64,000 bases of DNA, taken from NCBI RefSeq assembly GCF_047468865.1, contig NZ_JBLGTV010000004.1:1-64000 (forward strand), written 5' to 3'. The position numbers and the translations under genes are program-made. The DNA is from Castellaniella hirudinis_A (GTDB taxonomy: Bacteria; Pseudomonadota; Gammaproteobacteria; Burkholderiales; Burkholderiaceae_B). Numbering within the stretch: position 1 is the stretch's first letter; every line of letters starts with the position of its first letter. This document shows, one piece after another, positions 16,907-25,721 of this stretch. The notes under the pieces were generated by a model. It saw only the letters and a list, made by a program, of their open reading frames with translations, did no database searches and was not told the DNA's origin.

Positions 16907-17275
16907 TTATTGGCCTTCGTCGTCATCTTCGTCCGAGTTTTCATCCAGATGCAGTTTGTGCAGCAGCCGGTGGGCCACCGGCGCCAGCACGATGCCCAGG
17001 GTGGCCATGAAGACCAGCCCGACGAAAATGCCGTAGACGGAAAAGAACAATTTGCCCGCGATGGTCTGAGGCAGAGAGGTGGAGCCGATGCCCGCGATGA
17101 TCAGCGCCACATTGAAAACCGCATCGTGCAGGCTGATGGATTCAAACCACATGTTGCCGAGCACCCCCAGCGCCATGATGACGAGAATCACCCCGATGGC
17201 ATACAGCATATGCACCAGCACGCGCTTGGCGAAACGGTGCCTGGGCAACAATTCTTCGTGTTTGGATTCGTACAT
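16907..17275 (-). CDS. Small membrane protein resembling a two-helix ion-channel pore
   Basis: The 122-residue protein has two strong membrane helices (about residues 17-42 and 78-100) flanking a short re-entrant-like stretch, and an acidic tail ending DENSDEDDDEGQ. The spacing of DAVFNVALIIAGIGSTSLPQ and AGKLFFSVYGIFVGLVF follows the pore module of two-helix potassium channels, where TVGYGD would be expected; here the filter position reads AGIGSTS. The fold assignment is inference from pattern only. If correct, the pore is not potassium-selective or has lost function. It is divergent from cydA, 248 bp apart. Confidence 0.6.
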   Translation of the reverse strand: MYESKHEELLPRHRFAKRVLVHMLYAIGVILVIMALGVLGNMWFESISLHDAVFNVALIIAGIGSTSLPQTIAGKLFFSVYGIFVGLVFMATLGIVLAPVAHRLLHKLHLDENSDEDDDEGQ

Positions 17276-17371
17276 GGCAGGTTCTTGTCTCTGGAAATGC
17301 CGTGCCGACCCCGGGCCAGGGCGCCGGGCGACACGCTGCGTTCTGTATCAGCCCAGGCATCATAGCCATCC

Positions 17372-17402
17372 GACCGCACAATATCATGTCAGGGTTATCC
17401 CT
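17372..17402. promoter_or_regulatory. serA-like operator element in the cydA upstream region
   Basis: ACCGCACAAT (17372-17381) is followed by TGTCAGGGTTATCCCT (17387-17402). Both pieces match the dyad upstream of serA (ACCGCACAAT and TGTCAGGGTCATCCCT). Here the second arm is degenerate. It could control the pore-like gene, cydA, or both. Confidence 0.4.
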
Positions 17403-17523
17403 TATTCAACCCAACAAGGTGATCCCCGATCCCCGTCCATTCCGCCCGTCCCGGCCGGTGCCGGCCGCCGCCAGAGCGTGATAAAGTGACAGACGGTTCT
17501 CCCAACCCTCATCACAGGCCATC

Positions 17524-19095
17524 ATGATTGATCCAACCCTAGTAGATCTATCGCGCATTCAGTTTGCGTCCACCGTGATGTTTCATTTCCTGTTCGTGCC
17601 GCTGACGCTGGGGCTGTCGTTCCTGCTGGCCATCATGGAAACCCTCTACGTCATGACCGGCCGCGCCATCTGGCGACGCATGACGATCTTCTGGGGGGGG
17701 CTGTTCGGCATCAACTTCGCCCTGGGGGTGGCCACCGGCGTGGTGATGGAATTCCAGTTCGGCATGAACTGGGCCTATTACAGCCAATTCGTGGGGGACG
17801 TCTTCGGGGCGCCCCTGGCCATCGAGGGCCTGATGGCCTTCTTCATGGAAGCCACCTTCGTCGGGCTGTTCTTCTTCGGCTGGGACCGCATGTCCAAAAT
17901 CAGCCATCTCATCATCACCTGGCTGGTGGCCATCGGTTCCAATTTCTCCGCCTTGTGGATATTGATCGCCAACGGCTGGATGCAGAACCCCGTGGGGGCC
18001 GTCTTCAACCCCGCCACCATGCGCATGGAACTCCAGGATTTCGGCGCCGTGGTGCTCAACCCCGTGGCCCAGGCAAAATTCGTGCACACCGTCAGCGCCG
18101 GCTATGTCATGGGGGCCATGTTCGTCATGGCCGTCAGCGCCTGGTACTTGATCCGCAACCGCCACCACGACCTCGCCCGGCGCTCCATGGTCGTGGCCGC
18201 CAGCTTCGGCCTGCTGGCCTCTTTGTCCGTCGCAGTGCTGGGCGACGAAAGCGGCTACCTGACCAGCGAACACCAGAAAATGAAGCTGGCCGCCATCGAA
18301 GCCATGTGGGAAACCCAGCCTGCCCCCGCCAGCTTCAACCTGTTCGCCATCCCCGACCAGGACGCCAAGAAAAACTACCTGGACATCGAAATCCCCTATC
18401 TGATGGGCATCATCGGCACGCGCTCGCTCACCACCCCCATTCTGGGGATCGACGATCTGGTCGAGCGCGCCAAGGGCTGGGTGCGCGAAGGCCTGTTGGC
18501 ATACCGCGCCTTGCAGGCTCTGCGGGCCGATCCGGGCGACGCGCAGGCCGAGGCCCAGTTCCTCAAGTACCGGCACAACCTGGGCTACGCCCTGCTGCTG
18601 AAGCGTTATCTGCCGGACATCACCCAGGCCACCGAAGCCGACATCGCCCAGGCGGCCAACAGCACAGTGCCCGAAATCGCCCCGCTGTACTGGACGTTCC
18701 GCATCATGGTGGCCTGCGGCCTGTTCTTCATCGGGTTTTTCGCCTATGCCTTCTGGCTGGCCTCCACCCGCCGGCTGCTCGCATCCCCCCGCTTCTGGCG
18801 GGTGGCGCTCTGGTCGCTGCCGCTGCCCTGGATCGCCATCGAATCCGGCTGGTTCGTGTCCGAATTCGGCCGCCAGCCCTGGGTGGTCGAAGGCATGCTG
18901 CCCACGTTCTATGCCGTATCCGGCCTCCAGGTCAGCGACCTGGTCATTTCATTGACCATTTACGCCATCCTGTACACCATTTTGCTGATCGTGGGCATCA
19001 AGGTCATGCTCAAGGCGATCCGCCAGGGGCCGCACGATCCCGACCCGGCGCCGGCGGCCCCCGCGGCCGCCCTGCCCGCCGCATCGCGCGCCTAA
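17524..19095 (+). CDS. cydA: Cytochrome bd ubiquinol oxidase subunit I
   Basis: This is the catalytic haem-bearing subunit of the high-affinity quinol oxidase in the inner membrane. The 523-residue protein is close to the E. coli long-Q-loop type. His21 in MFHFLFVPLTLG corresponds to the haem b595 ligand. VKFVHTV-like KFVHTVSAGYV near residue 187 supplies the b558 His, and the conserved GDESGY starts at residue 240. FRIMVACG near residue 395 includes the b558 Met. The Q-loop (about 245-390) includes ETQPAPASFNLF. The gene starts a five-gene operon with cydB, cydX, cydD and cydC, so structural and assembly genes are encoded together. Confidence 0.97.
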   Translation: MIDPTLVDLSRIQFASTVMFHFLFVPLTLGLSFLLAIMETLYVMTGRAIWRRMTIFWGGLFGINFALGVATGVVMEFQFGMNWAYYSQFVGDVFGAPLAIEGLMAFFMEATFVGLFFFGWDRMSKISHLIITWLVAIGSNFSALWILIANGWMQNPVGAVFNPATMRMELQDFGAVVLNPVAQAKFVHTVSAGYVMGAMFVMAVSAWYLIRNRHHDLARRSMVVAASFGLLASLSVAVLGDESGYLTSEHQKMKLAAIEAMWETQPAPASFNLFAIPDQDAKKNYLDIEIPYLMGIIGTRSLTTPILGIDDLVERAKGWVREGLLAYRALQALRADPGDAQAEAQFLKYRHNLGYALLLKRYLPDITQATEADIAQAANSTVPEIAPLYWTFRIMVACGLFFIGFFAYAFWLASTRRLLASPRFWRVALWSLPLPWIAIESGWFVSEFGRQPWVVEGMLPTFYAVSGLQVSDLVISLTIYAILYTILLIVGIKVMLKAIRQGPHDPDPAPAAPAAALPAASRA

Positions 19096-19113
19096 GCCTG
19101 CCAGGAGCCGCTC

Positions 19114-20262
19114 ATGGAATCGCTCATCCCCTTCGATTTTTCCACCCTGCGCGTCATCTGGTGGGTGCTGCTGGGCCTGCTGCTGACGGGCTTCGCCATC
19201 ATGGACGGATTCGACCTGGGCATCGCGGCCGCCCTGCCCCTGGTGGCCAGAACCGACACCGAACGGCGCATCGTGCTGAACGTGGTCGGCCCCGTCTGGG
19301 AAGGCAACCAGGTCTGGCTGATCCTCAGCGGGGGGGCCGTCTTCGCCGCCTGGCCCCTGCTGTACGCCATGTCGTTTTCCGGCTTTTACCTGGCGATGCT
19401 GCTGTTGCTGCTCACCCTGATCCTGCGGCCCCTGTGCTTCCAGTACCGCAGCAAAATGGCCGGCGCCCGCTGGCGCGGCACCTGGGATGCCCTGCTGTGC
19501 GCCGGGGGCGTGGTGGCCGCGCTGGTGTTCGGCGTGGCCGTGGGCAACGTCATCCTGGGGGTGCCCTTCGACTACGAAGCCGCCACGCTGCGGCCATACT
19601 ACCAAGGCTCGCTGATGGGCCTGTTCACCCCGTTTCCCCTGCTTTGCGGGGTGCTGGCGCTGTGCATGATGCTCAAGCACGGCGCCATCCTGCTGGCCTG
19701 GAAAACCGAAGGCGCCATCGCCGCCCGGGCCCGCGCACTGGCCCGCCTCGGCGGCCTGCTGACCGCGCTGCTGTTTGCGCTGGCGGGCGCCTGGGTGGCC
19801 TGGGGGCTGCAGGGCTATGCCATCGTCGGGTTCATCGACTACGACGCGATCGCCACCCCGCTGGGCAAGGCCGTCCAGGTGGCGCCGGGGGCGTGGATGC
19901 ACAATTACGGGCACTGGCCGTTGATGTGGCTGGCCCCGGCGGCCGGCGTGCTGGGGGCCGTGCTGGCCACCGTGCTGGTGGGGCGGCCCAACAAGGCCTG
20001 GGCCTTCCTGGCGTCGGCCGCCAGCCTCGCCGGCATACTCTGGACGTTCGGCCTCAGCCTGTTTCCGTTTCTGCTGCCCTCGTCGCTCAATCCCAACGTC
20101 AGCCTGACGGTCTGGGACGCCTCGTCCAGCCCGCTGTCCTTGTGGATCATGCTGCTGGCCACCGCCTTCTTCCTGCCGATCATCATTGCGTATACTGCCT
20201 GGGTCTATCGCATCATGCGCGGCAAGGTCACCGAAAAAAACCTCGAAGGCCATGCCTACTAA
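19114..20262 (+). CDS. cydB: Cytochrome bd ubiquinol oxidase subunit II
   Basis: This is the second integral subunit of the bd oxidase, with 382 residues and eight or nine hydrophobic helices. It begins with the family pattern RVIWWVLLGLLLTGFAIMDG FDLG (broken here for length), and has GPVWEGNQVWLILSGGAVFAAWP-type sequence near residue 58 and the conserved WDASSS block near residue 330. A CCAGGAGC ribosome-binding site precedes the ATG at 19114, 18 bp after the cydA stop. Confidence 0.97.
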   Translation: MESLIPFDFSTLRVIWWVLLGLLLTGFAIMDGFDLGIAAALPLVARTDTERRIVLNVVGPVWEGNQVWLILSGGAVFAAWPLLYAMSFSGFYLAMLLLLLTLILRPLCFQYRSKMAGARWRGTWDALLCAGGVVAALVFGVAVGNVILGVPFDYEAATLRPYYQGSLMGLFTPFPLLCGVLALCMMLKHGAILLAWKTEGAIAARARALARLGGLLTALLFALAGAWVAWGLQGYAIVGFIDYDAIATPLGKAVQVAPGAWMHNYGHWPLMWLAPAAGVLGAVLATVLVGRPNKAWAFLASAASLAGILWTFGLSLFPFLLPSSLNPNVSLTVWDASSSPLSLWIMLLATAFFLPIIIAYTAWVYRIMRGKVTEKNLEGHAY

Positions 20263-20271
20263 GGAGTCCGC

Positions 20272-20364
20272 ATGTGGTATTTTTCCTGGGCGTTGGGGCT
20301 GGGCCTGGCTTGCGCCTTCGCCATCCTGAACGCCCTGTGGCACGAACTCAACGAGGACGAATAA
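20272..20364 (+). CDS. cydX: Cytochrome bd small subunit CydX
   Basis: A 30-codon gene reads MWYFSWALGLGLACAFAILN followed by ALWHELNEDE. It has one membrane helix and the family features: an N-terminal MWYFxW and the acidic end. CydX stabilises the haems of the bd oxidase. AAGGAG lies seven bases before the ATG and the cydB stop is nine bases upstream, so it is part of the operon. Such short genes are often missed by annotation. Confidence 0.92.
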   Translation: MWYFSWALGLGLACAFAILNALWHELNEDE

Positions 20365-20376
20365 GGCGGCCGGGCA

Positions 20377-22152
20377 ATGTCTGGCCAATCCGCCCCTGAC
20401 GACTCCCTGGCCGCGCCGCAGTCCCGCTGGCTGGCCGGCCTGTGGCGCCACCAACGCGCGCTGTTCCTCTGGGCCATCGCCGCCCCGCTACTGGCGGGGC
20501 TGCTGTTGATCGCGCAAGTGGGCCTGCTGGCCCAGGTTCTGGGCGGGGTGGTCACGCACACGCTGTCCGCTATGGACAGCGTGCCGTGGATCGCAGCCAT
20601 CGCCGGGCTGGTGCTCCTGCGCGCCGGCCTGGCGTTTTCGGGCGAACGCGCCGCCAGCCGGGCCGCGGAAGCCATTAAATTCCGCCTCCGCCAGGCCCTG
20701 TTCGCCCAACTGCTGGCCCACGGCCCGCACTGGACCCGCCAGCAAGTCTCCGGCGAACTGGCCGGCGCCCTGGTCGATCACATCGAACAACTGGACGGCT
20801 TTCTCAGCCGCTACCAGGCCTCGGCCATCGCAGCGGTTTGCCTGCCCCTGGCCTTCGCGGCGGTCTTGCTGCCGCTGGACTGGCTGGCGGCGCTGATCCT
20901 GCTGCTGACCGCCCCCCTGATCCCGGTCTTCATGGCCCTGGTGGGCTGGGGGGCCGAGGCCGCCAGCCGCCGCCACCAGCAGGAAATGACCCGCCTGTCC
21001 GGCGTGTTCACCGACCGCCTGCGCGGCGCCTTCACCTTGCGCCTGTTCGGCCGCGCAGCCGACGAAACCCGCGCCATCCAGGCCGCCAGCCAGCGTCTGA
21101 GCCAGCGCACCCTGGCGGTGCTGCGCATCGCGTTCCTGTCGTCCGCCGTGCTGGAATTTTTCGCCGCCCTGGGGGTGGCCGCCATGGCCCTGTACGTGGG
21201 GCTGAACTACCTGGGCTTTTTGCAGTTTCGGGCCGAGCCCATCAGCCTGCCCCTGGGCCTGTTCGCCCTGTTCATGGCGCCGGAAGTCTACAACCCGTTG
21301 CGCCAGCTGGCGGCCAACTACCACGACCGCGCCGCCGCGCGCGCCGCCGTCGCGCAGATCGACCGGCTGTTTGCCGGTCTGCCGGATCTCGCCACCACCG
21401 GCGCACACCCCGAGACCGGCGCCAAGCCGCAGGCGGCATCGGCCGCCTGGACGCCCGCCGCCGACACGGACGGCGTCGTCCGCATCACGAACCTGTGCCT
21501 GCCGGGGCGCACCCCGGATCGCCCTGTGCTGCGCGACTTCACGCTGCAACTGCGGGCGGGCGAACATATCGCCCTGACGGGCCCCAGCGGCGCGGGCAAG
21601 ACCACCCTGCTGGAAACCCTGCTGGGCCTGCGCGGGGACGGCACGGGACACATCCACCTGCTCGGGCAGTCCAGGACGCTGTCGGCCCCCGCTGCCTGCC
21701 CGCCCCACCCCGGCCTGGGGGATCAACTGGCCTACATCGGCCAGCGGCCTTTTTTCCTGGCCGGCTCGATTGCGGACAATCTGCGCCTGGCGGCCCCCCA
21801 GGCCCGGGACGACGCCCTGTTGCAGGCGCTGGATCGGGCCTGCGCCCTGGATTTCGTGCAAGCCGGCCCGCAGGGGCTGCGGACCGCCCTGGGCGAAGCC
21901 GCTTATGGCCTGTCGGGCGGCCAGCGTCAGCGATTGGCCCTGGCGCGCTTGTTCCTGCTGGATCCCCAGGTGATTTTCCTGGATGAACCCACCGCCCATC
22001 TGGACGCCGCCACCAGCCGGCGGCTGATGCAAGCCCTGTTGCCATTCTGCCGGGGGCGCACGCTGATCATGGCCACCCACGATACGGCGGCGGCCAGCCT
22101 GCTGCCGCGCACCCTGCCATTGGCGGCCCGCCCCGCGGCGGCGGCATCATGA
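20377..22152 (+). CDS. cydD: ABC transporter CydD, glutathione/cysteine exporter subunit
   Basis: CydDC is a heterodimeric inner-membrane ABC exporter needed for cytochrome bd assembly. The 591-residue protein has an N-terminal six-helix membrane domain (about 20-330) and a C-terminal ATPase with Walker A GPSGAGKTT near residue 403, signature LSGGQRQR, Walker B VIFLDEPTAHLD and switch MATHD. The order cydD-cydC is canonical. The stop overlaps the cydC start (ATGA). The start at 20377 lies 12 bp after cydX. Confidence 0.93.
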   Translation: MSGQSAPDDSLAAPQSRWLAGLWRHQRALFLWAIAAPLLAGLLLIAQVGLLAQVLGGVVTHTLSAMDSVPWIAAIAGLVLLRAGLAFSGERAASRAAEAIKFRLRQALFAQLLAHGPHWTRQQVSGELAGALVDHIEQLDGFLSRYQASAIAAVCLPLAFAAVLLPLDWLAALILLLTAPLIPVFMALVGWGAEAASRRHQQEMTRLSGVFTDRLRGAFTLRLFGRAADETRAIQAASQRLSQRTLAVLRIAFLSSAVLEFFAALGVAAMALYVGLNYLGFLQFRAEPISLPLGLFALFMAPEVYNPLRQLAANYHDRAAARAAVAQIDRLFAGLPDLATTGAHPETGAKPQAASAAWTPAADTDGVVRITNLCLPGRTPDRPVLRDFTLQLRAGEHIALTGPSGAGKTTLLETLLGLRGDGTGHIHLLGQSRTLSAPAACPPHPGLGDQLAYIGQRPFFLAGSIADNLRLAAPQARDDALLQALDRACALDFVQAGPQGLRTALGEAAYGLSGGQRQRLALARLFLLDPQVIFLDEPTAHLDAATSRRLMQALLPFCRGRTLIMATHDTAAASLLPRTLPLAARPAAAAS

Positions 22153-23855
22153 AGGCCCGGCCCAACCCGCCCCCCCGCGCCGCAGGCGGCCGGCCACAGG
22201 CCGAAGCCGAAGCCGACCGGCTGGCGGCATCCAAGGGCCTGGCCTCCTGGATACTGCCCCGCTGGCGTCCCCTGCTGGCCGCCGTGCTGACGGCCCTGGT
22301 CACGGTCGGGGCGGGCGTGGGCCTGTTCACCGTGGCCGGCTGGTTCCTGACCGCCGCGTTCCTGGCGGGCACGCTGGCGGGGTTCGACCTGTTCGCCCCT
22401 TCCGCGCTGATTCGCGGCCTGTCGTTCCTGCGGATCGGGTCGCGCTACGGCGAGCGTGTCCTGGGCCATGCGGCCACGCTGGATCTGCTGGCCCGCCTGC
22501 GCACCCGGGTCTTTGCCCGGGTCATGACGTTCAGCCCCGCCCAACTGGCCGGCTGGCGCGAGGGCGACTTGGTGGCCCGCCTGACCAACGACGTCGATGT
22601 GCTGGACAGCGTGTTCCTGCAGCTGGTTTCCCCCGCCCTGGTGGCCTGCCTGGCCGCTCTGGCCTTCGGGGCGCTGACCGGCCTGTACGAACCCCGGCTG
22701 GCGCTCGCCGTAACCGGCCTGCTGGCGCTTGCGGCCCTGGGCGTGCCCGCGCTGCTGGCCTGGCGCGCCCGCGCCCCCGGCAGCCGGCTGCAGCAGCAGG
22801 CCGCCCAAGCCCGCCACCACGTCCACCAGGCGGTGCAGGCGCATGCGGACATCGTCGCCTTCGCCCTGCAGGCTGACGCCCAGACCCAATTCGACCAGGG
22901 CTGCGCACAACTGGCCCAGGCACGCGACCGCCTGGCCGCCCTGGGTGCCTGGGGGCAGCTGTGGCAGCAGCTGATTCTGGGCCTGGCTCTGGTGCTGATG
23001 CTGCTGCTGGGGGCTCAGGCGGTGTCGGCGGGCGCGTTGCACGGCGCGGTGTGGATCGGCATCGTCCTGGGGGGGCTGGGCCTGTTCGAGGTCGTCGCCC
23101 CCCTGATGCGCGGGGCGGCGCGCGCCGGGGCCATGAGCCAGGCCGCCGCCCGCGTGCGTCAGCTGCTGGCGACCCCGCCGTCCCAGGCCGTCGCCGACCC
23201 GCCCGCCGCATTGCCGGACACCGGCGCATTGGCCCTGGAAAACATATCGTTCCGCTACGGCGACGGCCCCTGGGTGCTCCGAGATCTGACGCTGCGGCTG
23301 GCGCCCGGTGAGCGCGTGGCTATCCGGGGGGCCAGCGGAGCGGGCAAATCCACCCTGTTGTCGCTGTGCCTGCGCCTCGCCGATCCGCAAGCCGGCCGCG
23401 TCAGCCTGGGCGGCGTGGATGTACGCCAGGCCGACCCGGCGGTCTTGCAGACCCGCCTCGCGCTGCTATCGCAGTTTTCCCCCGTTTTCCTGGGCACGGT
23501 GCGCGACAACCTGCGGGTGGCCGATCCGCAGGCCGCCGATGATTCGCTGTGGCGGGCGCTGGCCCAGGCACAGTTGAGCGGTTTCGTCAGCGCCCTGCCC
23601 GACGGCCTGGACACCTGGGTCGGCGAGTCCGGGCACGCGCTGTCCACCGGCCAGGCCCGACGCCTGTGCCTGGCCCGGCTGCTGCTGTCGCCCGCCCGGA
23701 TCTACCTGCTGGACGAACCTGTTTCCGGGCTGGACGAGGCCACGGCCCAGACGTTTTTCAGGGATCTGGCCCAGGCCGCCGCCGGGCGCACGGTGCTGGC
23801 GGCCACGCACGCCCGGGTGCCGGCGGGGGTATTCGACCGGGTGGTGACGTTGTGA
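22149..23855 (+). CDS. cydC: ABC transporter CydC, partner of CydD
   Basis: This is the second half-transporter of CydDC, with 568 residues. The membrane domain spans about residues 35-320. The ATPase has Walker A GASGAGKST near residue 394, a degenerate signature LSTGQARR in place of LSGGQ, Walker B IYLLDEPVSGLD and switch His in AATHARV. Asymmetry of the two ATP sites is common in this heterodimer. Residues 1-30 are Pro/Ala-rich and probably unstructured. It is the last gene of the cyd operon; a Fur box begins about 50 bp downstream. Confidence 0.92.
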   Translation: MKARPNPPPRAAGGRPQAEAEADRLAASKGLASWILPRWRPLLAAVLTALVTVGAGVGLFTVAGWFLTAAFLAGTLAGFDLFAPSALIRGLSFLRIGSRYGERVLGHAATLDLLARLRTRVFARVMTFSPAQLAGWREGDLVARLTNDVDVLDSVFLQLVSPALVACLAALAFGALTGLYEPRLALAVTGLLALAALGVPALLAWRARAPGSRLQQQAAQARHHVHQAVQAHADIVAFALQADAQTQFDQGCAQLAQARDRLAALGAWGQLWQQLILGLALVLMLLLGAQAVSAGALHGAVWIGIVLGGLGLFEVVAPLMRGAARAGAMSQAAARVRQLLATPPSQAVADPPAALPDTGALALENISFRYGDGPWVLRDLTLRLAPGERVAIRGASGAGKSTLLSLCLRLADPQAGRVSLGGVDVRQADPAVLQTRLALLSQFSPVFLGTVRDNLRVADPQAADDSLWRALAQAQLSGFVSALPDGLDTWVGESGHALSTGQARRLCLARLLLSPARIYLLDEPVSGLDEATAQTFFRDLAQAAAGRTVLAATHARVPAGVFDRVVTL

Positions 23856-23905
23856 GGGCGACGGCTTGCCCGGCAGCTGAGAAGATCAAGGCCTTTAAAC
23901 CAGAA

Positions 23906-23920
23906 TGAGAATGATTGTTA
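23906..23920. promoter_or_regulatory. Fur box upstream of the FecI-like sigma gene
   Basis: TGAGAATGATTGTTA matches the 7-1-7 Fur consensus TGATAATnATTATCA at 11 of 14 defined positions. It precedes the sigma gene at 23.96 kb, as in iron-starvation ECF systems, so repression by iron-loaded Fur is expected. Confidence 0.75.
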
Positions 23921-23958
23921 ATATATAGCCCTTTCACGCTCTCGTCGCCTGATCCGCC

Positions 23959-24463
23959 ATGGCCCCCCCCCGCGTCCAAGAAAGGCTGGCTCGCTTATTA
24001 CAGCGGGTTGATCGGGTCGTGGGCCAAACATAACAGCCGGCCCTTCGACGCGGAAGACGCCGCCCAGGAATCAGCCGCCAATCTGCTCGGCAAGGGTTCG
24101 GAGGCCGTCCTGAATCCCGACGCCTATCTGTTCCGCTCGACGCAAAACCGCTTGCGCAACGAAATCCGGCGCCAAGCCCGTCATGAAGCCCTCTCGCTGG
24201 AGGACTTGGCCGAAGACGACCACCCGCTGTGGAGGGACGCGGATGCGGCGCTGCGCGCCAGCCAGCTCGTCCAGGCGCTGGAAAAAGCACTGGCGCAATT
24301 GCCGCTGAAGAAACGGCAAGTCTTCATTCACCAGCGGCTGGAAGGCTACACACAAGCTGAAATCGCCGAGAAAATGGGGCTGGCCCTGAACACGGTCGAA
24401 CGCTATGTCATGGATGCCACACGCCACGTTCGCGCACAGTTACAAGATTTCAGCCCAAAATGA
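23959..24463 (+). CDS. FecI-family ECF sigma factor, start interrupted by a C9 tract
   Basis: This is an iron-starvation sigma factor of the FecI type, about 167 residues. Region 2 contains AEDAAQESAANLLGKG-like and AYLFRSTQNRLRNEIRRQ sequence; region 4 contains LPLKKRQVFIHQRLEGYTQA (continuing EIAEKMGLALNTVERYV). The only plausible ATG, 23959, is followed by G and nine Cs (23963-23971) and is one base out of frame with the rest. With eight Cs it would read MAPPASKKGWLAYYSG straight into the family start. In the true frame the upstream start candidate is a TTG at 23915 that overlaps the Fur box, and the next is a TTG inside conserved sequence. Either the tract switches the gene on and off by slippage or the base count is wrong. 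fecR and a TonB receptor gene follow. Confidence 0.85.
23963..23971. repeat. C9 homopolymer at the sigma-factor start
   Basis: Nine consecutive cytosines lie three to eleven bases behind the candidate start codon. The reading frame is restored if the tract has eight Cs (or any number smaller or larger by threes from that). Long C or G tracts are known slippage sites in Bordetella genes. Confidence 0.8.
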
Positions 24464-24494
24464 TCAGGGATTCGCATGGCTGGGGTGTCTTTAT
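24463..24494 (+). promoter_or_regulatory. Copy 1 of a 32-bp promoter-like element, before fecR
   Basis: It reads ATCAGGGATTCG then seven variable bases then GGGGTGTCTTTAT. It matches the element at 25722-25753 at 26 of 32 positions with no gap. The GTC-containing block at the right resembles an ECF -10 region and GGGATTC about 13 bp to the left could be the -35. It starts at the last base of the sigma gene and ends 107 bp before the fecR ATG. Confidence 0.6.
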
Positions 24495-24601
24495 GATGAA
24501 CAGGGATGACAGGGCGCCCGGGCGCCGCGCGGCCGCCGGTTTGTGCGAAGACCACGAATAGGCTCCAATGGATCATCCCAAGGAACACTGGCGGTTGCCT
24601 C

Positions 24602-25600
24602 ATGAACGAACCCCTCGACCCTGATGCCTTGCACGACCCCCGTGACGCGGCCGCCTACTGGTTCGCCCGCGAGCGATCCGGGCGCATGGACGAGGCCGAG
24701 CGCCGGCAGTTCGCTGCCTGGCGGCAGGCTCGGCCCGAGCACGACCTGGAATACCGCCGGGCAAAAGGGATCTGGAACGCCGCCCGGCTGATTCCCGCCG
24801 ACCGCTTGCGTGCACTCGCGCAAGACCCCGCTCCCTCGGCGGGCCACCGGCGCTTCTTCCCGCCACGGCGCCTGGCCCTCGGCTTGGGCCTGGCCTGCGC
24901 GGCAGCCGTCGTGACTGGGGTGGGCTGGCCATACGAGGGCCTGGATGCGCCGACCTACACCGCCGAATTCGCCACGCAGCGCGGCGAACACCGCCAAGTG
25001 GCGCTGCCGGACGGCTCGATCCTCGATCTGGACACCGCCACGTCGCTGGCGGTTCGCTTCTACACAGGGCGGCGCGTCGTCGTGCTCCATGCGGGCCAGG
25101 CTGCTTTTTCCGTCGCCGCGGACGCCTCGCAGCCTTTTCATGTCGAGGCGGGCGATACTTCCGTGCGCGTGACCGGCACGCGCTTCGACGTCCGCAAGGA
25201 CGGCGAACAGGCCCAGGTGACGGTCGAGTCCGGCACCGTCGAGGTCAAAAGAGGGCCCTGGTGGGATCGCAGCACCATCGCCCTGCGGGCCGGGCAAGGC
25301 GCCGCGCCGCGCGCGCAAGGCGGGCTGGCGCGCATCGACAACCCGGATATCGCGTCGATCATGGCGTGGAAACAAGGCCGCATCGTGTTTCGCAATACGC
25401 CGCTGCGCCAAGCCATTGCGGAGATCAACCGATACGCGGCCACCCCCATCCGCCTGGGCGACGGGAATTTTTCCGACATCCACGTCGCCGGGGTCTTCAG
25501 CACCGAGGACGTGTCGTCTTTCCTTGAGCTGCTGCCGGCGATTGCCCCGGTGGCGGTCGGGCGGCTCGCGGACGGCGCCTGGGCCGTGCATCGGCGATAG
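24602..25600 (+). CDS. FecR-family anti-sigma / signal transducer
   Basis: This is an inner-membrane protein that receives the periplasmic signal from the TonB receptor and controls the FecI-like sigma factor. The 332-residue protein has an N-terminal cytoplasmic DUF4880 segment (AAYWFARERSGRMDEAERRQ), one membrane helix (about 86-107) and a FecR domain (about 120-215, RQVALPDGSILDLDTATSL). Its C-terminal secretin/TonB-like segment (about 265-330, NTPLRQAIAEINRYAATPIR) contacts the receptor STN domain. The ATG at 24602 follows AAGGAACAC; the open frame extends upstream without similarity. A promoter-like repeat precedes the gene, suggesting it can be transcribed apart from the sigma gene. Confidence 0.9.
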   Translation: MNEPLDPDALHDPRDAAAYWFARERSGRMDEAERRQFAAWRQARPEHDLEYRRAKGIWNAARLIPADRLRALAQDPAPSAGHRRFFPPRRLALGLGLACAAAVVTGVGWPYEGLDAPTYTAEFATQRGEHRQVALPDGSILDLDTATSLAVRFYTGRRVVVLHAGQAAFSVAADASQPFHVEAGDTSVRVTGTRFDVRKDGEQAQVTVESGTVEVKRGPWWDRSTIALRAGQGAAPRAQGGLARIDNPDIASIMAWKQGRIVFRNTPLRQAIAEINRYAATPIRLGDGNFSDIHVAGVFSTEDVSSFLELLPAIAPVAVGRLADGAWAVHRR

Positions 25601-25721
25601 CCGGGCCGAGCCCCTTTTCCGATCCGGGCATGGTTCGGCGCCTGCGGGCGCTTTTTCATGGGCACACAAGCACCGCCAAGCCATTTTGATACGTTTTATT
25701 TCAATTTAATCGGCAATGCCT

